The translations under genes were made by a program, and so were the position numbers. A DNA stretch of 64,000 bases from contig NZ_JALEBG010000001.1 of the NCBI RefSeq assembly GCF_022758235.1, positions 1,240,001 to 1,304,000 of the forward strand. Direction: 5' to 3'. Below, piece by piece: positions 58,699 through 64,000 of the stretch. Every line of letters starts with the position of its first letter. Position 1 is the stretch's first letter. Under the pieces are notes generated by a model. That model searched no databases. It saw only the letters and a list, made by a program, of their open reading frames with translations, and was not told the DNA's origin. This stretch comes from Pontibacter liquoris (GTDB lineage Bacteria; Bacteroidota; Bacteroidia; Cytophagales; Hymenobacteraceae).

Positions 58699-59448
58699 AT
58701 GACTGAGCTAACGAGCAATACCCCCAGAACCAGAATCGCCGCCGTAGGCGATATACATGTACGCGAAACAGACGAAGGCAAGTGGGAGCAATATTTCAAG
58801 GCTGTTTCGGAGAAGGCCGATGTGCTGCTGCTGTGCGGCGACCTGACCGACACCGGCCGGGTGGCCGAGGCCGAGGTGCTGGCCAAAGAACTCAGGGCAT
58901 GTACCATACCTGTGGTGGCTGTGCTGGGCAACCACGATTACGAGCGCGACAACGGCAAAGCAATACGTAAACTGCTGGTAAAGGAAAATGTGTACCTGCT
59001 GGACGGCGACAGCGTGGTAATCGGCAATGTGGGTTTTGCTGGCGTAAAAGGATTCGGCGGTGGCTTCGACAAGGCGATGCTGGGCATGTTTGGCGAGCAG
59101 ATGATCAAGGATTTTGTGCAGGAGGCCGTGGACGAATCGCTGAAGCTGGATGGTGCCCTGGCTCGCCTCGATAGCGAACATGTAGACCTGAAAAAGATAG
59201 CCGTGCTGCATTATGCCCCCATTCAGGCAACCGTAATAGGGGAGCCCGAGCAGATTTTTCCCTTCCTGGGTTCCTCCCGTCTGGCAGAGCCGTTGAACCG
59301 GCGCCAGGTATTTGCGGCTTTTCATGGCCATGCCCACATTGGCCAGCTGGCCGGCGAAACGTCCAAAGGCGTGAAAGTGTTCAACGTATCGCTGCCCATC
59401 CTTGTAAAAGAAGGCTTTGACCCGGCCTTTTACGTACTGGAAGTATAA
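58699..59448 (+). CDS. Metallophosphoesterase (calcineurin-like)
   Basis: 249 residues with all calcineurin-like metal motifs: AAVGDIHV (D-x-H), LLLCGDLTDTG (G-D-x-x-D-x-G), VLGNHDYE (G-N-H-D/E), LHYAP and HGHAHIG. It hydrolyses phosphoesters using two metals. It follows the nucleotidyltransferase gene by two bases and is translationally linked. The stop codon is inside an AAGTATA heptamer (GAA GTA TAA). A weak hairpin with GCCCTA/TAGGGC arms lies about 35 bases downstream. Confidence 0.9.
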   Translation: MTELTSNTPRTRIAAVGDIHVRETDEGKWEQYFKAVSEKADVLLLCGDLTDTGRVAEAEVLAKELRACTIPVVAVLGNHDYERDNGKAIRKLLVKENVYLLDGDSVVIGNVGFAGVKGFGGGFDKAMLGMFGEQMIKDFVQEAVDESLKLDGALARLDSEHVDLKKIAVLHYAPIQATVIGEPEQIFPFLGSSRLAEPLNRRQVFAAFHGHAHIGQLAGETSKGVKVFNVSLPILVKEGFDPAFYVLEV

Positions 59449-59604
59449 GCGCGCATTCTGATTCGGGAGGAAGCCCTAGCGCATAGTAGGGCGTGATGCT
59501 TCCGAAATGGAGCTTCATCGGCAGCTGCCAGGTGCAGCTATTCGCACCGGGAAACTGGAAAGTATCCGGCAGATTGGTACTTTTAAGCACAACTTACTTA
59601 AGCC

Positions 59605-59946
59605 ATGATACAGGTATACCACAACAACCGCTGCAGCAAAAGCCGTGAGGCCCTGCAACTGCTCGAGGAAAAAGGCCAACAACTGCAGGTGATCGATTAC
59701 CTGAAAAATGCCCCGACGGCCGACGAGCTGCGAAGCCTGGTGCAGAAACTGGGCATAAAGCCCGAGCAGCTGCTGCGCAAAAACGAGACAATCTTTAAAG
59801 CACAGTTTGCCGGCGAAACCTATACCGATGATGAGTGGCTTCAGATCATGGCAGAAAACCCGATCCTAATTGAGCGACCCATTGTAGTGAACGGCGACAA
59901 AGCGGTAATTGGCCGTCCTCCTGAAAATGTGCTGGCTATACTATAG
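59605..59946 (+). CDS. arsC: Arsenate reductase, glutaredoxin-dependent (ArsC/Spx family)
   Basis: 113 residues. The catalytic Cys10 lies in NNRCSKSR, and the substrate-binding arginines are in LIERPIVV and GRPPENVL, the standard ArsC layout. It could also be a YfgD-like member without arsenate activity. No ars operon is adjacent, so its involvement in arsenic resistance is inferred from family only. Single gene on the plus strand. Confidence 0.9.
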   Translation: MIQVYHNNRCSKSREALQLLEEKGQQLQVIDYLKNAPTADELRSLVQKLGIKPEQLLRKNETIFKAQFAGETYTDDEWLQIMAENPILIERPIVVNGDKAVIGRPPENVLAIL

Positions 59947-60192
59947 GTGCTGCTCCCGAGCCTCCCTCATTTTGCAAATCAATCCTTTAACCAACGCTAA
60001 AAATTTAAACAGCCTTTTAACGCGTAAGTAGGGTATAAAGAGGCAGGGCTCCTTTGCCGTATACCTAAAAAGCAACTGATTTATAGCAAAATGTAGCTTT
60101 AACCGGCACGCTTGTAAAACAATCCTTGCGCGCAGCAGTAAATGTAGCCTTGAACCGGGCATAACCGGGATGTTATACTTACGTTTTACTTT

Positions 60193-61293
60193 ATGCGATT
60201 TTATCTGCTGCTGTGTATGTATGCGGCTTTGCTGCTGGCCGGGCCCAAGGCACTGGCGCAACAGGATACCACCAAGACCGATGACGGCCTGAAGATACTG
60301 GGCATTAACCTGGATACCCTCCTCACGCCCAAGCTCCCCAAAGTGGATACCTCCTATATTACCAGTTATAAAAATAAGCTGCACGTGCACCTGCTCCTGG
60401 AAGATACGGATTATGCGCTACGCCTGATCAACGACGATCACCGCCTGATCTATAAACCAAACATTTCTTCTTCGGCCGGCATCGGCCTTAGTTATAGCTG
60501 GCTCAGTTTTGATGTGACCTTGCGCACAAGAGCCCGAAGCAAGAACGACATGCGCGGCAACACCGACCAGGTCCGGTTCGGCCTGAGCGTAAACGGCCGC
60601 AAGGTGCAGTTCAGCACCAATTACCAGAAGTATGCCGGGCTTTATCTGAGCAATACGGATGTGCTTGCCGCCGACTGGTTCCAGGAAAGCGATACTTACC
60701 CGCTGAGGCCCGATATTACATCCAAAACTTTTTATAGTCGCTTATACTATACCTTTAACAATGAGGAGTTCTCTCATCCGGCCACTACCTTTCAGCGGGA
60801 ACGCCAGAAGAAAAGCGCCGGCTCCTTTTTAGTGGGCGCTACCTTTGTGAGCTCGCAGGTAGAAGGCGATTCGTCGTTGATTCCGCTTAAAGTGCAACCC
60901 TACTTCCCTGAAGAGGCCAACCTGCAACGCTACCGCACCACCACCTATACTGTTAATGCCGGCTATGCCTATACCTGGGTTTTTAAAAAATACCTGTTTG
61001 TTTCCGCCTCCTTCCGCCCCGGTTTAGGCCTGCGCCACCAGACGGGTACCTTGTCCAATAACGAAGAAACAAGTATACCTGTAAAGCTGGGGCTACAGGG
61101 CGATGGCCGCGGCACCATTGGCTTTAACAGCGATAAATATTATGGCGGCCTCACGGGCACCTTGCTCTTTTCCTCCAGCAGCCTGGAGAGCAACAACCGC
61201 CAACGCAGCTATTACTCGGAAGTGCGGGTTTTAGTCGGCCGCCGGTTCGGCTACAAAGCAAAGGGCATCTTTAGTAAGATACCTGGGTTTTAA
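60193..61293 (+). CDS. DUF4421 family outer-membrane protein
   Basis: 366 residues with a signal peptide ending ALAQ. The rest is beta-rich: KLHVHLLLEDTDYALRLI, IGLSYSWLSFDVTLRTR, LFVSASFRPGLGLR and repeated alternation of polar and hydrophobic residues up to the end, matching DUF4421 (a Bacteroidetes-specific barrel-like family). It is likely surface or outer-membrane located; substrate unknown. It stands alone, with a repeat-rich spacer following. Confidence 0.85.
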   Translation: MRFYLLLCMYAALLLAGPKALAQQDTTKTDDGLKILGINLDTLLTPKLPKVDTSYITSYKNKLHVHLLLEDTDYALRLINDDHRLIYKPNISSSAGIGLSYSWLSFDVTLRTRARSKNDMRGNTDQVRFGLSVNGRKVQFSTNYQKYAGLYLSNTDVLAADWFQESDTYPLRPDITSKTFYSRLYYTFNNEEFSHPATTFQRERQKKSAGSFLVGATFVSSQVEGDSSLIPLKVQPYFPEEANLQRYRTTTYTVNAGYAYTWVFKKYLFVSASFRPGLGLRHQTGTLSNNEETSIPVKLGLQGDGRGTIGFNSDKYYGGLTGTLLFSSSSLESNNRQRSYYSEVRVLVGRRFGYKAKGIFSKIPGF

Positions 61294-61452
61294 GAGCTGT
61301 GTGGGTTTCACGTAGATAGTTATCACTGCCCCTTTGCAGATAAGGTTGCAGATAGGGTTGTATAGAGATTGTTTTGCATGTCAACGTTCATAGCCGGCTA
61401 TACTTTTGGCTACTAGCTTAGTCTGATTACAAAACCGACAATATATGGAAGA

Positions 61453-61471
61453 CACGGGTTACAAACCCGTG
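61453..61471. repeat. REP-like inverted repeat (CACGGGTT)
   Basis: The arms CACGGGTT (61453-61460) and AACCCGTG (61464-61471) pair perfectly with an ACA centre. Palindromes of this type (GGGTT-x-x-x-AACCC) are commonly dispersed in bacterial spacers and some are substrates of REP-associated transposases; no such transposase is in the window. Confidence 0.5.
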
Positions 61472-61693
61472 CTATCAAATGAAGTATAAAACAGCCCTGC
61501 CTTCTAAGGGTGATTGTGGACTGAAGGAAGAGCAAAAGAAGGCTTGCGTAGTAACGGCTTAACCTCTCTTTCCCCAAGATCACCCGCAACAAGTGCGTGA
61601 TCTGCGACTTTCAGGATGAAATAAGGATATAGGCGAGGGGGGAAGGTTCATACTTATACTTAGGCTCTGCTTACCTAGCAGCTACCTTAGAGC

Positions 61694-61713
61694 GGACATG
61701 TCGCGACCTGTCC
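61694..61713. repeat. Near-palindrome GGACA-TGTCGCGACC-TGTCC
   Basis: A 20-base element that matches its own reverse complement at 18 of 20 positions, with the perfect octamer GTCGCGAC at its centre. It could be a REP-like unit or a protein-binding site. Confidence 0.5.
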
Positions 61714-61805
61714 CTACATAAATACAATGCTGATAAAGTTTATACTTATACTTAAGCTGAAGTATAAACAGCCGCTATCGAAAGCTTCCCAGTCCTTGGG
61801 TTGAG

Positions 61806-61910
61806 CGCCTTGGTGTGTTGCGGTGCCTGCAAGGCAGCCCGCTAGGGCAGCTTCACGCCACAGCGCGAATCGCAAGGATGAGCCCCGCGGGCTTGGAGCG
61901 CACCAAAGCG
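61806..61910. repeat. Structured 105-base element with closing stem and inner hairpins
   Basis: The ends CGCCTTGGTGTG (61806-61817) and CGCACCAAAGCG (61899-61910) pair over 11 of 12 positions (one G-U, one mismatch). Inside, TTGCG/CGCAA, GCCT-GCA-AGGC, GCCC-GCTA-GGGC and AGCCC-CGC-GGGCT can pair, giving a multibranched fold. It could be a mobile non-coding repeat or a small structured RNA; there is no promoter or terminator evidence for expression. Confidence 0.4.
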
Positions 61911-62179
61911 AGAAATGAAACAGGACAAGTATAAGGCTGCGGAAGAAAAGCAGCTAACAAGTATAGCCGGATTATTATACTTGGTGTTCAGCCGCTACTT
62001 AGTGCGGATAAGGATAAATTGGAGCTTCAAACTAAAATTACCAAGTATAGCTTAAAGTAATAAATGTGAGGGAGAACGATAGCTAATGCGTATCCTAATC
62101 AAATAACCTGTTAAGAAGTATAGATCACGACCAGCTTCTAGCCAAAAATAAACCCGGAAGTGCCAACCGCATTCAGACA

Positions 62180-62205
62180 CTCGCAGGAGCTGCGCACGCT
62201 GCGAG
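62180..62205. repeat. Inverted repeat CTCGCAG/CTGCGAG
   Basis: Seven-base arms at 62180-62186 and 62199-62205 with a 12-base loop that holds another CGCAC-type half. It is located 65 bases beyond the stop of the M13 peptidase gene (minus strand), and could be its terminator or another REP-like element; there is no U-run. Confidence 0.4.
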
Positions 62206-62271
62206 GTCATAAAAGAAAAGGGCTAAAGTAGAATACTTCAGCCTTTTGTCACTAAATTTTATACAGTATAC

Positions 62272-64000
62272 TTACCAGATCTTCACACGGGCGCTGTCGG
62301 GCAGGTACATTTTCTGGCCGGGTTTTACATTGAAGGCTTCATAAAAAGCAGGCACATCGGCAAACGGGCCGTTTACACGCAGGTTAGCCGGAGCGTGCAC
62401 GTCTGTCAGGATCTGCTGGGCCAGTTTCTCGTCGCGCTGGTGGCTTTGCCAGCCCAGGGCATAGCCCAGGAAATAGCGCTGCACAGGCGTCAGCCCCCCG
62501 ATCTTTTCACCTTTTTTATACTGCTCCGTTTTCTTAAAAGCATCCAGGCCGATCACGATGCCACCCAGGTCGGCAATGTTTTCGCCGGCGGTAGCGCGGC
62601 CGTTCACATGCATGCTGTCCAGCACGGTGTAGTTGTTGAACTGATTTACGATCTGATCGACTTTCTTCTTGAAAAGCTCCTGGTCTTTGGCCGTCCACCA
62701 GTTGCGCAGGTTGCCCTCGGCATCGTACTGGCTGCCCTGGTCGTCGAAGCCGTGCGTTAACTCGTGGCCGATGGTAGAGGCACCCACATAGCCGTAGATA
62801 ATGGCATCATCGGCATCTTCGTCTTTCAGGCCGGGCACTGCAAAAATAGCAGCCGGCAACACGATTTCGTTGTTGCTGGGGTTGTAATAAGCGTTGTAGG
62901 TCTGCGGCGTCATGCTCCACTCGGTGCGGTCTACCGGCTTACCCAGTTTGTTGAGGTTATAGTTATACCACCACTCGTTGGCATGCATCACGTTGCGGGC
63001 ATACGAGCTCCGGTCCACCTTCAGGGCCGAAAAATCTTTCCACTGGTCCGGGTAGCCTACTTTTTTGTTGATCTTGTTGAGCTTGGCCAGCGCTTTCTGC
63101 TTCGTAGAGTCACTCATCCAGTCCAGGTTCTTAATATGCTCCCGGAACGATGCCACCACATTGTCGGCCAGTTTCTCGTAACGCTGCTTGGTTCCGGGCG
63201 AGAAGTAATCTTTCACGAACAGCTGTCCCAGCATTTCGCCCATGGCATCTTCTTCGGTGTCGAGCACGCGTTTCCAGCGGGGGCGCTGCTCGGTCTGGCC
63301 CTGCATGACGGTGCCGTAAAAACGGAAATTTTCCTGGTCAAAGGGTTTGCTCAGGTTGTCGGCATAGGCATGCACCAAGTGCCATTTCAGGTAGGCTTTC
63401 CACTCGTCCAGCGATGCGTTGCTGATGAGCTTGCCGGCTTCTTTATAAAACTCGGGCTGGCCCACGATCACGCTGTCCACCTGGTTGATGTGCATCTGTG
63501 CCAACCAGTTTTTCCAGTCGATGCCCGGCGTGAGCTTGTTCAGCTCCGCTACCGACATCTTGTTATAGTTGGCGTAAGGGTCGCGCAGGTCGGCCAGTTT
63601 GCGGGAGGCTTTGGCCATGGCGGTTTCCAGCTTCATTACGCGGGCGCTGTTCTGTTTGGCCGTCGCAGCGTCCTGGCCCATCAGCTCAAACATTTTGGCT
63701 ACGTGCTGCACATACTCCTTGCGGATGTTGGCCGTGCGGCTGTCGGTGTTAAAGTAATAATCGCGGTTAGGCAAGCCCAGGCCCGACTGCCACAGGTATA
63801 GCGCCATTTTCTCGCTGTTCTTGGCATCCTGCTCCACAAAGGCGCCCGCCGGTGTGGTTACGCCATAGGGTTTTAACTGGGCAATTACGGCCTGCACGTC
63901 GGCGGGTGTTTTCATCGCATCGATGCGGTCGAGCTCCGGTTTCAGCGGCTGCAGGCCCTGCTTTTCTATGGCGACAGTGTCCATACCGGTGTGGTAAAAA
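62272..64000 (-). CDS. M13 family metallopeptidase (neprilysin-like), N-terminus beyond window
   Basis: 576 residues are visible; the frame is open to the window end, so the first ATG inside (63984, MDTVAIEKQG) is internal to a longer gene: the residues before it (FYHTG) match the usual start region, and a signal peptide is expected further upstream. The zinc site is present: HELTH in IGHELTHGFDDQG and the third ligand in ENIADLGG, with NAYYNPSNNEIVLPA as substrate-binding region. Full-length homologues are about 670 residues. It is a secreted or periplasmic endopeptidase. The TAA stop at 62272-62274 overlaps a TATACTT heptamer. Confidence 0.94.
   Translation of the reverse strand, partial: FYHTGMDTVAIEKQGLQPLKPELDRIDAMKTPADVQAVIAQLKPYGVTTPAGAFVEQDAKNSEKMALYLWQSGLGLPNRDYYFNTDSRTANIRKEYVQHVAKMFELMGQDAATAKQNSARVMKLETAMAKASRKLADLRDPYANYNKMSVAELNKLTPGIDWKNWLAQMHINQVDSVIVGQPEFYKEAGKLISNASLDEWKAYLKWHLVHAYADNLSKPFDQENFRFYGTVMQGQTEQRPRWKRVLDTEEDAMGEMLGQLFVKDYFSPGTKQRYEKLADNVVASFREHIKNLDWMSDSTKQKALAKLNKINKKVGYPDQWKDFSALKVDRSSYARNVMHANEWWYNYNLNKLGKPVDRTEWSMTPQTYNAYYNPSNNEIVLPAAIFAVPGLKDEDADDAIIYGYVGASTIGHELTHGFDDQGSQYDAEGNLRNWWTAKDQELFKKKVDQIVNQFNNYTVLDSMHVNGRATAGENIADLGGIVIGLDAFKKTEQYKKGEKIGGLTPVQRYFLGYALGWQSHQRDEKLAQQILTDVHAPANLRVNGPFADVPAFYEAFNVKPGQKMYLPDSARVKIW

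Larger units (their letters stand above)
61294..62271. other. 1-kb repeat-rich spacer
   Basis: 978 bases without any supported gene. It is the densest heptamer cluster of the window (at least eleven AAGTATA/TATACTT copies, four of them at 61741-61775) and contains four separate inverted-repeat elements (annotated individually): CACGGGTT-type, GGACA/TGTCC with GTCGCGAC, a larger structured block, and CTCGCAG/CTGCGAG. They look like intergenic mobile or REP-type sequences collected between two genes. Confidence 0.7.

Noticed and set aside
62764..63801. 345-codon plus-strand frame over the M13 peptidase
   Set aside because: Shadow of the minus-strand peptidase; no start context or recognisable domain.
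63982..63984. ATG at 63984 as the start of the M13 peptidase
   Set aside because: The frame stays open beyond it and the residues before it match the family, so the ATG is internal.
1..64000. tRNA, rRNA, CRISPR array, prophage or intact insertion sequence
   Set aside because: No transposase, repeat-spacer array, tRNA-like cloverleaf, or phage structural gene was found.
1..64000. AAGTATA/TATACTT as the main promoter -10 motif
   Set aside because: Many copies lie deep inside genes and at gene ends, on both strands, and the recognisable promoters here instead match TAnnTTTG.

Overview
The window reads as chromosomal DNA of a Bacteroidetes bacterium of the Cytophagales/Hymenobacteraceae type (Pontibacter-like). 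This is inferred from the protein families (TolC/HlyD/MacB-type efflux, YaiO-like barrel, DUF4421, M13 and M1 peptidases, many small signal-peptide beta-barrels), near-balanced base composition, few Shine-Dalgarno sites, and several TAnnTTTG -7 elements. No rRNA, tRNA, CRISPR array, phage or intact insertion sequence was seen. Both edges cut genes: xseA on the left (C-terminus missing) and an M13 peptidase on the right (N-terminus missing).

Layout. 1-11 kb: xseA, GNAT acetyltransferase, coiled-coil protein, aldehyde dehydrogenase with a perfect hairpin in its first codons, HMG-CoA lyase plus a LutA-like Fe-S protein, four tandem paralogous outer-membrane barrels, a ferredoxin/ferredoxin-NADP reductase operon, and a DUF72 protein. 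11-21 kb: two Tyr/Arg-rich disordered proteins, STAS proteins, an orphan LuxR-type response regulator, pirin, an A/T-rich lipoprotein, a potassium-channel-like protein with an atypical filter, and a frameshifted beta-helix protein. 21-28 kb: metal-binding AraC regulator, M1 peptidase, and a TIGR02587-TIGR02588-cyanophycinase cluster followed by a hydrophilic protein.

28-46 kb is almost entirely on the minus strand: an HlyD-TolC-ABC efflux operon followed by an NtrC-type regulator and its kinase, a decayed glycoside hydrolase 2 gene, and a translationally coupled response regulator / YaiO barrel / HEAT / GT2 operon with a large hybrid kinase upstream, probably a regulated exopolysaccharide machine. 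46-64 kb: aminopeptidase P, an exonuclease overlapping a cNMP-CBS-DUF294 protein, AEC transporter, HemJ, a D-threonine aldolase-like enzyme coupled to a membrane-anchored GH25 muramidase, a third Tyr/Arg disordered protein, a nucleotidyltransferase/metallophosphoesterase pair, ArsC, DUF4421, a 1-kb repeat-rich spacer, and the M13 peptidase.

Two observations stand out. The heptamer AAGTATA/TATACTT occurs about ninety times by my hand count, against roughly eight expected by chance, on both strands, in genes and spacers, and repeatedly across stop codons. And there is a dispersed family of virtually lysine-free, Tyr/Arg/Gly/Ser/Asn/Asp low-complexity proteins with the composition of condensate-forming domains.
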